The translations under genes and the position numbers were made by a program. A stretch of 64,000 nt of DNA, from NCBI GenBank assembly GCA_022605405.1, contig JABYQQ010000003.1, positions 124,001 through 188,000 on the forward strand, in the 5' to 3' direction. The DNA is from Earliella scabrosa (taxonomy: Eukaryota > Basidiomycota > Agaricomycetes > Polyporales > Polyporaceae). Under the pieces are notes generated by a model, which searched no databases, was not told where the DNA came from, and worked only from the letters and a program-made list of their open reading frames with translations. Below, in pieces: positions 21,742-32,426 of the stretch (position 1 is the first letter of the stretch; each line of letters opens with the position of its first letter).

Positions 21742-24331
21742 CTAGTCTGTGTCATCCGACGATCCATCGACAGACATCGCTGAAGAGGGCTCGAAGGAGC
21801 CAGGCATATCCATACGTTTTGCGCGACGCTTGGCGCGCTCTGTACGCTCCGCGTTCTGTTGCTCAACCCAATCTTCGAGTCCGCCTCTGAGTTTGGAAAG
21901 TCCCTTCCACTGAAACGTGGTCAGCAATGCAACTAGAGCAAAATGAACGAGACGGCACTGACCTCATGTCTCGCAACCACACTGCCCTCCGACGTGCCCC
22001 ATCTGCGTCCGAGCCATCCAGTACTCATGAGTATGGGCTCCTGTTAATGGGTGTGAGATACTGTGTCAATGTCGCGACCAACGTAAAGCTACTTACCTGA
22101 GAGTGCCAGCTGACATCCCGAACACATGGTCGAACACGAGCAGGGGTGATGTTCTGAGGATCAGGGCCAGAGGGATCCAGCGCCATGGGTAGGGTGTACG
22201 AGCGATCGAGCACTTCTACTACTCTTCCGTCCAAGGACCATATCTATATGGTAGCAAAGTGTTAGGAGCGACAACAATGGCACAGAGGCTGGAGGTCATA
22301 CATGTATCCGCCCATCTGAAGAACCGGAGTAGATGTACTGCTGCCCTGTTGTTTCGGCCGGGCTGAAGTGACAGCGGATTAGGGTCCGGAGGACTTCATG
22401 TCCAGTATACTGCATAACACTGCAGTCGAGTGGGTGCTTCTTGAATCTTGGAGTGGGGTAGTTCTCGGTGCTGTACCACAGTTAGCGCGTGATACGCCAG
22501 GGTAGCTACTACCAGGTCATACCGATAATCGAACGAACGGATACCGTAATGCTTGTTAGCGACACCCTCAAAGTCGGCGTTGCTCCTCATCATCCGGAGA
22601 TCCCAAAGACGCAGGATTTGGTCTTTACCGTTGGATATGACATAGCGCCCGTCGCCCTTCGCAGAGACATAGGTTATGCCTTCAGTATGCCCAATCAGAA
22701 CGCCCGACGGCTTCCTCGTTGAAGCCAGTGATCGTCGGTCCCTGAGCAGCACAGATAAGGCTCGATGCGTCGTTCAGGTAATCGACAGGCTCACCAGACT
22801 TTGACAAACGTGTCATCCGAACCACTGATGAGCACATTCCCTGACGCGGTATCAGCCCAACAGCAGGTGTTGACATCATCGCTGTGCCCGACGATCTTCA
22901 CGGTTCTCCGGTTAGCAGTGAGATCATACACTAAGCTGCAGTTAATCGATGCGCATGAAGAACGTTTGTATCATGTACTAACCGTAGATGTTCCTGTTCC
23001 CGCCTGCGATGATTTCGTTACCGTCTGCAGAAAACTTGCAACTCCATATGCTGGACGCGTCGTCATCCCAATTGTCCCAACCGTGCTCTCGACGATGGTG
23101 AGGAATAGGGTCGCTAAATGAAATGGGAATTTGCTCGGTGGACGCGTCGAGGGTTGAGGTCATGTAGATGGTGCTCGACTACACGGAGCATTGTTAGGAC
23201 ATTACGGGGAAGAAGAATGGGACTCACAATGGAGGCATAAATCATCCTGGAGACGGTTGTCAATGTGCCGCTACAGAGTTCCACAAATGCTTACTGACCT
23301 TTGGTTATCGGGGCTGAGATGTGAGTCTGTAATGGTCCATCGTCCAGGACCCGCTTGGATCGTCTTGATGATTTCCATGGTCGTGGAGTGGCCATCACTA
23401 TGCTCCCGGAGATGCGTCCTGCCATGCTTCAAGGGGGCTGAGGTATCATAGATATGTAGTCTGAAATCTGTAGCACATCATCAGCTCAGCTGACTTGGGC
23501 AGGTCCACGTACAAGTGATACTCACTGCGAACGCAAGTGTAATAAAACGCCGAATCTGGATGTCGATGGTTGAACTCTACTATTCGAGCAGCTAGTCAGA
23601 AACGTACCAGAGGAGAACTGCCCGACATAAGCATTAGCTCCGTATGATGCGACGGCAGTCCCACCCGAGTTAGGAAGTATATCCTGCGGTCGAGTCAGCA
23701 TGCAGTCGAAGTGAACGAGACATGGCACGTACGCTGGTAATATCCTCCTTGTAGACAGGTCGTGAGCTCAAGCCTCGGCTCAGCAGATTCCGTGCCACAT
23801 TATTCCGCCCATCGCGGGAAGCCTTCTGGTGTGAAATTCTGCCAAACTCTCCACTGTACAGCAGTTCCAACCCTTCCTTCTTAGGTTCCGTGACCTCTGG
23901 CCACCATTCCTCGCGATTCCATGTTGAACGAGTTGGGCCGCCCCATCCGTAGGTGTAGTATCCCGGCGCCCCGTCGTCATCTTCTTCTTCCTCTTCGTCG
24001 ACGTAGTCCGCGTCATCGTCATCATCGTCGGGAGCATTCGTCAGACCACCACTGACATTTCCACCCTCCGCACGAGCGAACACGGAGAGCAGGCGTTGTA
24101 GGTCGCCAATCGTGAGTGATGTAGAGACACTGTCTCCAGAGCTATTGGCGGTCCGGACGCCTTGCAGTTCAAGGATAGCTGACAGAATTAGGTCAAACAT
24201 CCGGTCCAACAGGTGGAGGCGGGGCACTCACCATCCAAGATATTCTGCAATCTCTCCCGGCCGGCTGGGCTGGTGTCATCGAGCAAGTCCTGAGTGAGCT
24301 GCGCCTGGGCGCCCTCGTTGGTGTCAGACAT
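21742..24331 (-). CDS. DCAF11/WDR23-type WD40 protein, DDB1-CUL4 substrate receptor
   Basis: A multi-exon gene starting at MSDTNEGAQAQLTQDLLDD. The N-terminal region carries a conserved helical piece (TSLTIGDLQRLLSVFARAEG) and then a run of Asp/Glu (about residues 95-115). Next comes WNREEWWPEVTEPKKEG, and then at least six WD repeats. Clear blades include VLIGHTEGITYVSAKGDGRY with QILRLWDLRMM. The WDLR at that blade end is a DWD box of the type that docks to DDB1. The order of the acidic N-terminus, the propeller and a basic C-terminal tail (KRRAKRMDMPG) fits DCAF11/LEC14B proteins. In animals this family targets oxidative-stress regulators, and the fungal target is unknown. It diverges from the TBL1-like gene across 303 bp. 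Confidence 0.85.
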
Positions 24332-24634
24332 GGGCGTGGTCGTGCGGGAGGAGGTCAAGAGTGCACTGACGGTGGGAGCGACTCCGGAAGGTGTGCACAC
24401 TGGATAACTTGAGAGCGAGCGGCTGCTAAGCTAAGCACGACATCATATTCCGATCGCAACTCCGGGTCCCGCATCTCACTCCGGGTGCCCTTATCTTATC
24501 TCTTTTCAAGCGCTCTGACTTTTGTAGCCCGACATGCTCCGCTTGAACCTGGCCTCTTGCTTGGTCTGCGCTGCGAAGTTGGCCTGGACTTTATTGCCAC
24601 ACAGCACCTCTCGCGACGTCCACCCTATGCCACG
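24332..24634. promoter_or_regulatory. Shared bidirectional promoter region
   Basis: A 303-bp gap separates the start codons of two divergent WD40 genes (DCAF11-like on the minus strand, TBL1-like on the plus strand). Core elements for both must lie here. I see no clear TATA box. Confidence 0.4.
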
Positions 24635-26879
24635 ATGGTCGACCCCTTCCATATCACTGCTGATGAGATAAACTGCCTGATATATGCCTACTTTAAGGAC
24701 TCAGGTGCGTGGGACAACGCGTTCTTCATATGCATATTCAAGATAATCCATCTTCAGGTTTCCAACACAGCGCATTTGTTCTACGTGCGGAAGGTCGTCT
24801 GGAGCATTCGCCTCATTACCGGAAACATGTACCTCGCGGAGAACTGGTCGAGCTGTTGAGCAAGGCGCTTCTGTTCACGGAGGTGGAAGCCCACTGGAAA
24901 GGCGACAACATGACCCTCAATTGCACCAAGGAGTTCAAGCTTCTTGAGCCACACGTTTGCTCATACGACCCCAACTTCCCACCTCCTCCCCTTCCTTTCT
25001 CAGCTCAGGAGTTGCATCGCATTCCCTTCGCAAACGTTCAACCACATGCGAATGCTACAACTGCTGCGGGTGCAGGTGGCTCAGCCGACGCTTCGTTGAA
25101 AAGGAAGGCCAGTAGTACCCCATCTTCTGATGAGCATCCGCCGGAGAAAAGAGCAAAGACCACTGCACCGAAAGAACTAGAGGTAGACGTACGGACCGCC
25201 TCCGTAGAACGTGCGTCGTCTTGTTCATGTTATGTATGTGGGATTTATGCAAACAATATATACTCTCATTAAGCCAGACCTTCTTCATCGAAAGCTCCTT
25301 CGACCGTGGCGGATGGCACACCGACGGCGTCGGACATGACGAGGACTAAGAGCAACGGTACAGCAGCATCTTCCGATTCCGGGGAGCAGTCAGACGATGC
25401 TGTCCAGCTTCTCAGGGCCCACAAGGCGGAGGTCAGAGCGACGTATAGTCCTGGCAATGCGGCATTGATATTGAATGACAACAGGTGTTCGTTTGCGCAT
25501 GGAATCCGACACATCCTTCAACCCTGGCTTCTGGGTGAGGAAGGACGACATAACAAGTCAATGATCACTTTACTCATCCTACCGTTTGTACAGGTCGAAG
25601 GACAGCGTGGTGCACATCTGGAATATCCCTGGACCAGATCAAGATGGAGTTGTGCCGTCAAGCATTGAGCCGCCACTCACCTGCTCATACACTGCTAGAG
25701 GTAACGAACGGGATCTGACTTCTTTGACCTGGTCACACGATGGTAGTCTTGTGGCCGTTGGATGCTACGATTCAGTCCTTCGTGTCTGCGATGCCAAGGG
25801 CAATGCATACTTTGCGCACACTCAGCATGAGGTAAGTCTTCTTCATTGCTCATAGAATCCCTCAGCTGACTGTCGATTGAGAAGGGACCGATATTTGCCG
25901 TTCGTTTCTCACCATCTGGACGCTGGCTGCTCTCCGCCAGCCTTGATGGCTCTGCTTGCGTGTGGGATGTCAAGGAGAAGCGTTTACACGAGCAGTTCCC
26001 TGTTCACCAAGGTGCGCGGGAATCGAAGTCGTCGTAGGGTAAGAGAATCCTTCGCTGACATTACCGCAGAATGCTGTTTGGACGCCGACTGGTTGTCTGA
26101 CACTCGATTCGTTACGAGTGGCTCCGACGGCGTCATCAACATCATGAATGTGGACTCCCAGAAACCTGTGAAGACCTTAGTGTGAGCTACGTACCTTCCC
26201 TCTGGAGACACTAAGGCTCATTCACGCTAGTGGTCACGAGAATGAAGTCAATCAAATCAAATGCAATCCATCCAGGACCAGACTAGCATCGTGCTCAGAC
26301 GATAAGACCGGCCGTATATGGAACATTGAAGACATCGGAACTTCGCGCCCCGTTGATGATCATCCAGTAGTGCTGAGTGGTCACGAAGCCTCTGTCAGCA
26401 ATATTGTTTGGTCCCCATCAACGACGAATGGGGAGCATGAGCTTGTGGCAACGTGAGTGTGAAGACCTTTTGCGAAAGGAACTCATACCAAGTACTGGTT
26501 TAGATCGTCATTCGACGGAACGGCTCGCATATGGGATAGCGTCACCGGCGAATGCCTATGCATGTTCCACGATCACAAGGAAAACGTTTACGCTTTGGCG
26601 TTCAGCCCCGACGGGCGACATGTTGCCACGGGTGGTGGGGACGGCTGGTTGCACATTTATGACGTGAGGGTGAGTGCGGGAGTGTCTCGGACTGTCGATT
26701 ATGTCTGACGCGAGAGAAAGGCGAAGGAGAAACGATGGTCGTGGAGTACCGGCGCACCCAAACCGAGCATTTTCGAGATCGTATGGCAACAGTCCGGAAA
26801 CTTGAACCGGATAGCGATGGCGATGGAGAAGTGCACTGTGGGCGTGGTCGACCTGACGAGGATACCAGAACTGCAGTAA
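24635..26879 (+). CDS. TBL1/Sif2-type LisH-WD40 corepressor subunit
   Basis: The first exons give a LisH domain: MVDPFHITADEINCLIYAYF, then after a 5' intron GFQHSAFVLRAEGRLEHS and VPRGELVELLSKALLFTEVE. This matches the TBL1/TBL1XR1/Sif2 N-terminus that forms tetramers and binds corepressors. A linker with KRKASSTPSSDEHPPEKRAK (nuclear-signal-like) follows. The WD40 repeats include SACVWDVKEKRL, DNRSFVTSG-like blades and TARIWDSVTGECLCMFHDHK with NVYALAFSPDGRHVATGGGD. The last blade ends in VVDLTRIPELQ. In yeast, Sif2 is a subunit of the Set3 histone deacetylase complex, and I infer a similar nuclear role. Many introns of 50-60 nt interrupt the propeller. The ATG at 24635 is in good context (CCACGATGG). 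Confidence 0.9.
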
Positions 26880-27170
26880 AGCGTTCTGGGATCGTTCCCT
26901 GGACGTATTTATTGCTCACCTATATCTTGCTCGTTCGCTGTAGTAGCATTAGTGGCGTACCGTATGCATCGCTATAATCTGTTGTGCGTCCAGCTTGTTC
27001 GTGCGCGCTTCTGGATTAGTCGAGATTGCCGATGATGTAATCCCTTGTGTCACCTGTGCCGTGCCGTCGCGCTATGTCATTCGAAGCCGTGGGCTGCCCG
27101 GTCACTGTGCATCTTTCTTCTCTTCCACCATCGTCCTCTCTTTCAGCTCAGGTTCGCAGTCTTCGACATC

Positions 27171-28443
27171 ATGCTACGCTTCAGTTTCGTCTCTGCCGTG
27201 CGCCCGGTTGCGGCGTCAAGACTTGCACAGGCGACTCGCCAGCCTACAATGCATGCGTTCCGTTTCTACAGTAGCCTCCGGCCAAATACTCTTAATACCG
27301 TCAAGACCACCCTTTTCACGCGCCCCGGGTTCTCCAGCCAGTCGCGCACGTTCTTGACGGATGCAAAGCCAGTGGTGTACAGACCGACGCAACAGGAGGC
27401 GTGGATGCGGTATGGTATAACTGCGGTATGTCCAATTCATGCGACCATCCGCTTAAGGTCAGTCTAACGTCTGTTGACAGGCCGCGGTCGCGGGAACGAT
27501 TGTCGGCGTGAATGCGTTCCTTAACCGCGAGACTCGCGACGCGCTTTCCCCTGCTGAGCGGTCATACCTGCATGAGAGCTTCCAGTACACGGGAGGGGGA
27601 CTGGCTATTACAGCCTTGGTTGCCCGGACCATGTTCAAGAATGGGTTCACCTTCCGCATAATGTCCGCGAACCCGTGGGTTGTACTGGGCGTGAGCTTGG
27701 TAGGCTCCATCGGCACCATGATGGGCGCAATGTACACTCCTCCAGAGAACACTGTACTCAAGCACGCCTTCTGGTTGGTGAGCAACCGGACACATTGCAT
27801 CCTGAGCCGTTTGCTCATCTGCTGTAGGGTTTCAATGCCTGCCAAGCGGCAACACTAAGCCCCCTGTTCTTCGTCAGTCCCGCAATTCTCTCGCGAGCTG
27901 CTCTGTACACCGTGGGTGTTGTCGGTTCGCTGTCGTATGTCGGCGCCACTGCGAAGTGAGTCTTGACGCACATGACATCCTCTAGGGTGACACATACTGA
28001 CGCTTGACACAGAAATGACAAGTACTTGTACATGGGTGGCCCTCTCCTCGCTGGTGTTACCGTCGTGGCGCTCAGCTCGCTCGCCCCCATGGCGCTGCCT
28101 CTCGGCATGCGCGGTTTGGCAATCTCTGAAGCAATCTCGCTCTACGGCGGCCTTGCAGTCTTTAGCGGCTTCGTTCTTTATGAGTATGTTCATGTTTACT
28201 GAAGAGCTGTCGACACCATGCTGACAAGGAGCACTCAGTACTCAGAAGATTCTGAACCACGCAAGAATGGCGGAGCAGGGCAGGTTGCCGCGCGACCCCC
28301 TCAAGGAGTCTATCGGTCTGCAGTTGGACATGATCAACATCTTGTGAGTGCATAATAGTGCTGTGGCGTAGTACCCTTGCTCACGCCCTTGTAGCATCCG
28401 TCTTGTGCAAATTCTCGCATCACGTCAGAACAACAGGAAGTAA
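27171..28443 (+). CDS. BI-1/GHITM-type mitochondrial inner membrane protein
   Basis: The N-terminus is Arg/Ser-rich with no acids (MLRFSFVSAVRPVAASRLAQ), a mitochondrial targeting peptide. The rest is the BAX-inhibitor-1 membrane domain with several hydrophobic segments: AAVAGTIVGVNAFL, YTGGGLAITALVARTMF, WVVLGVSLVGSIGTMMGAMY, VSPAILSRAALYTVGVVGSL, GPLLAGVTVVALSSLAP, and AISLYGGLAVFSGFVLYD. The last is followed by TQKILNHARMAEQGRLPRDP and LDMINIFIRLVQILASRQNN. The family has a conserved L-Y-D-T-Q region and the final I-F-I-R-L-L-Q, both recognisable here. GHITM relatives support cristae structure and calcium or proton exchange. Five to six exons. An upstream in-frame Met run has no homology, so the start is set at 27171. 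Confidence 0.88.
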
Positions 28444-28603
28444 TAGGAATGAGCTTGTTGTCCCACTCTCAGGCTGTACTCTGGATCGCTGCTGCGTTAT
28501 ATCTTCTATACTAATCATCAAGCTATCTTTGACCCCCACTCGCGCAATTGTAACAAATCCTCCAAAGCATGTATTATAGTAAAGATGAACACAGAGAAGC
28601 CAT

Positions 28604-31142
28604 CTATGACGAAGCCTTGCCGAGCTCCTCCAGCACTCGGACGAACCCTCCTGGGTCCACGATCTCCGTCCCTCCGTAGGTCACACGCTTCCCGGTCTTC
28701 TTCGCCCACTCTTCCAAATTGCCGTACTCCACGTAGCCTGCGCCACCTACGACGAAGACAATGCCCTCCGAGAACGCCATCCGCCGGGCACGACCGCTGC
28801 CCGCGCCACCAGCACCAGGCGCACCCACTCCCGATATCCCAAGGCCCGCATTGGAGTTCCTGGGTGCTCGGGGGTCGAGGAAAATGTAGTCGTCAGTCTC
28901 TTGAAGGGACTGATTCGAGGCGGCAGACGGATCCATGAGTGCTTCAGTGAGCCGGGTCACGGGCAGAAGCTTGTTTGCAGGCAAGAAGTTCTTGACGCCG
29001 GAAATCAGGTTCTCCAGACCGCCGTCTTTCAGACGGTCCGTAAGCTGCGAACACGAGTCAATGATCATGCGTTGAGTATTCAGTGGAAGGGACCTACCCT
29101 ATTGCCAAGTGCGCTGAAGCCCTTGAAGAGCTCCCCGCCGGGCGTGCTTGTGCCGGGTATGGGCGTCGAAGACCCGCCGAGGGCGCTGGGAGCCATCATC
29201 TTGGAGATCTCGCGCGTCCTCCGGACGTACTCGAACGCCGCGACGTCTGCGCCCGCCGCCTTGAGCTCTTTCTCCAGTTCCGCGATGTCGTCCTTGGAGA
29301 TGGCGCTGTCCGGGGCGGAGAGGTACCACACAAGCACGAGCCGGAGCTTGTCCGTTGCCGTCGGGGTCGCGCCTGCCTTGGGGTTGCGGAGGAACTCGAG
29401 GATGGCCTGCGCCGTTTGCTTCGAGATCGCCTCTTCGGTGCTGAAGAGCTCGTCGAGGCCGCGCTTCTTGATCTCCTCGAGGAGCGCGGTCGCGATGTTC
29501 ATGTGCGTGTCGAGCACGGCTTTCCGCGCGGTGAGCTCGGGCAGCGCGGTGATGGCAGTCTTGAGATGCGCAGCATTCGCCGAGAGGTCCCTATACGTCG
29601 GCGCGCCATAAAAGCGTGGACGAGACACCATCTATCGTCAGCGACAGTGCTTCCGAACGGTCAAAGCCCTGAGGTACTAGGAGACGGGATACTGACATTT
29701 GCGCGATGTCGTTGACGTCGCTCACACCTGTGGACCGTGTAATCTCTGCCGCGTCCTGCTTGTACTTGTTCAACTCAGTGTCGATGTCTTCTGCCACTTG
29801 CGGGAAGGGGTTGGACGCGTTCTTGGCCCAGAAGAAGTCTTTCGAATCAAGGTCGTAGGACCGCTTTTGTGGCTGCGAGACGACCACCCGGTTGAGCTTC
29901 ATCTCCAAGCAGTCAGAGGCAAGTGCTTGGTATGTCCACCCATGAGAGAGCATGGGAACGAGGTCGACATTGCGGTCAAGAACGAGGAGAACTATCATGC
30001 CAGTGAGTCGCAGGTGACGAGACAACGAAGTCGTACACTCACGTGGCCGCTGAAGGTTGGACAGCCCAGATGCATCTTGCGCGAATAACGAAGATGTATG
30101 CGAACGCGCAGAGGACAGGATTGCATCGCGAATCTTCTGCTCGAGCTTCTTGGCTATCATCTCTGCAGCATTTCCGCGAGGTGCTCGTATTATGGGAACG
30201 TGGCCTATGCGACTCCTCTCTTAAGAAGACATCTCGAATTGGGAGAGTCAGGATTGACTGACCCATGGTGACCACGACGCTGAAGAGACCGGTGGCGATA
30301 CGCTCAATTTCCTCTTCGATCTGTTGTTCTGTGGACGATGGCGAGTTCAGGAGTGTATATGAAGAAAACGGTTGTGTTGTGGTAGAGGGACCTGCGGCGG
30401 CATTGGGGGCTGAAGCGGGCGGCGCATTGACAGGAGGGAGGATAGAGAAAAGGGAGGGAGAAGGGGAGATGAATGAGAGGTATTGGTCCAATACCTGTAA
30501 ACATAGCATATGTGGGTACGTGGTAACTGTCAGAAGGTGAACTGCACACTCACCTGTTCGACCAGTTCCCCAGTGCCGTCGCGCGCAACGGCCGCTGCCA
30601 GCTCCTCGAGCAACGCACGCGGAAGCGGTTCCACAAAGTTGAGATGGTAGGATTCATACAGCCCCTTCTCGAGGTCCTGTGCTATTCGCCGGACGTTCGT
30701 GAGATTGGGAGATACGAAGTATACGACAGGGACGTCAGGCAATGGGGGTCGATTCGAGTGCAACTGGCTGATTGCGCCATGAGGACGTGTAACAAGCATC
30801 AATGATATTGACATACACATGCAGAGTCACACCAACATCCCGGAGATCTTGTACGCGTAGGACGGTGGCGAGAACGTCCTTGGTGTACTGGTCGAGGACC
30901 AATACCTTCCAAACGGGAGGTCCACTCGGGGCAGGAACCTTGAGGGAAGGCCCCTTGGCTACCGGCTGTGCGCTGCCACTAGGCGTTTCTACTGGGTTGT
31001 TGAGGTTGAGAAGAGTCAAGAGGGCGTTGGTCTGAGAGTCTTGGAGAGTAGGCGGTGCTGCACTCGCCTGGAGCACGAATGAGTGATGGGTGGACTGTTT
31101 GATAGAGACAACACGTACCTGTTTGAGTGCAATACTCGCCAT
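28604..31142 (-). CDS. SLY1: Sly1, Sec1/Munc18 protein of ER-Golgi traffic
   Basis: SM protein that clasps the syntaxin Sed5 and promotes SNARE pairing in ER-Golgi fusion. The N-terminus is MASIALKQ, split by an intron. Conserved blocks in order: [125 protein letters not shown] segment, [40 protein letters not shown], and a C-terminal [20 protein letters not shown]. Fungal- and clade-specific inserts occur near the Ala/Pro-rich region (about 30390-30440, minus) and a Gly/Ala-rich C-terminal loop. The stop at 28604 follows EELGKASS. Length is about 680 residues, normal for Sly1. Introns are about 50-60 nt. Confidence 0.93.
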
Positions 31143-31694
31143 TGCAGGAGGGGGCTGCAGCTAGCCGTAGGCACCGTTGTGTGGCAAGATACAAGGACCG
31201 GAGCGTGAAGTACAACGCGACTGAGGACTTAGGTACACGACGTATTGCCTGTTCTGGCGCCCATGGACGTATGCGACCACGTGGCAGGCGGGAAGTAGAG
31301 GCGCCGGAGGCGGGGCGCACGACTCGGGAGCTGGTTGCTGCGGTGGAGGCGTCCACGATTGGCCCTCTGGACGCCAGCCAATCGCCCTCGCCCGCCGTCT
31401 CACGCTTGTCCCGATTCAGGCTGTCGGCGTGACCGGAGGCCCTGAAAGATGGCGCAGACGCATCGCCCCGCCCGCATCGCCGTCCATCTGCATCAGTTAC
31501 AGCAAGTGAGATCGTAGATCATGCTGCCCTCGCAACGAATCGCGTTGGCTTCAATAACAGCGTCGGTAAGTGAGCAATCCCATTCCCTTCTCCTCCCTCT
31601 GTCTTCCCGGCTTTCGTTCTTTACGGTGCGTCTTCCCGTTCCAGGCTTCGCGCACCTCGGGTTGACCAACTTTGGCTCGTCGCAGGTGCCCCCG

Positions 31695-31904
31695 ATGGGT
31701 TGCATTCCTAGCAAGAACAAGGTCCTTGAGGCCGACTCATCACTGGGCCCGCACGCCAGGACCAAGCCAACGAAGGAGAAGAAGCAAAAGAGAGGTCCTC
31801 CCTCACCCATCGTCGGAGAAGATGCCGCGCCTTGGGTGGCCCGCGGGCATCGAATGTTGTCGGAGAAGGATGGACACATCATAATCACCGAGCGGGCATC
31901 ATAA
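31695..31904 (+). CDS. Small MGC-start protein, putatively N-myristoylated and palmitoylated
   Basis: A single-exon frame of 69 residues starting MGCIPSKNKVLEADSSLG and ending EKDGHIIITERAS. Gly2 followed by Cys3 and Ser6/Lys7 is the classic dual-acylation pattern (myristate on Gly2, palmitate on Cys3). A basic patch KPTKEKKQKRG could add membrane binding. An excellent 5'-UTR intron is visible upstream: donor GTAAGT at 31566, and an acceptor CGCAG just before GTGCCCCCGATGG. This suggests a real spliced transcript and not chance. No enzyme motif. The likely place is the inner face of the plasma membrane. No homologue is recognised. Alternatively, translation could begin upstream if the intron were retained. 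Confidence 0.55.
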   Translation: MGCIPSKNKVLEADSSLGPHARTKPTKEKKQKRGPPSPIVGEDAAPWVARGHRMLSEKDGHIIITERAS

Positions 31905-32426
31905 CACCTGCGGTATGTGAGGACACCTTTTGCATGATTTCCCATTCGTTGGTCCTGGAGGTGAGCTCCCCGGTACCGTATCCCCATCCTGGAACTGAAC
32001 ATGGTGCGGTAGATCGCCTCTTGTATATTGCCCATTCACCATGGGACACGCCTATATCCCCACGCTCGTTGCCTCGTCTATCGCCCCATGCTATCGTCTG
32101 TATATCATCGCATCCCATTCCGGATATATATTTCTCTGGCTACCTGCTTTCGTGTGCGTTTCATTGGACACCGTCGGTAGCACATGCGGGGGTCGGAGCG
32201 CGGACAGCGAGGTATGACGCGCGCGTTGATGTGTGCGTCAAAATAGCCATAAGCGGTAATAGGTTGGTGTTATGGGAGGAGGGCGGAGAGAGCTCCTGCA
32301 GGCTCCCTGGAGACCCTTGTACTTTCTATACCAGCCCTCTGGGCGTGCATGACGACTCTTCCTACGCCTCCCGTCATTCATTTGACACGACGCCTGCCAC
32401 GACTAGCCCATGACGATACCTCCCCC

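Noticed and set aside
29083..29715. Long plus-strand frame opposite SLY1 (about 210 residues)
   Set aside because: Shadow of the Sly1 exon. The minus-strand frame carries conserved SM-protein blocks.
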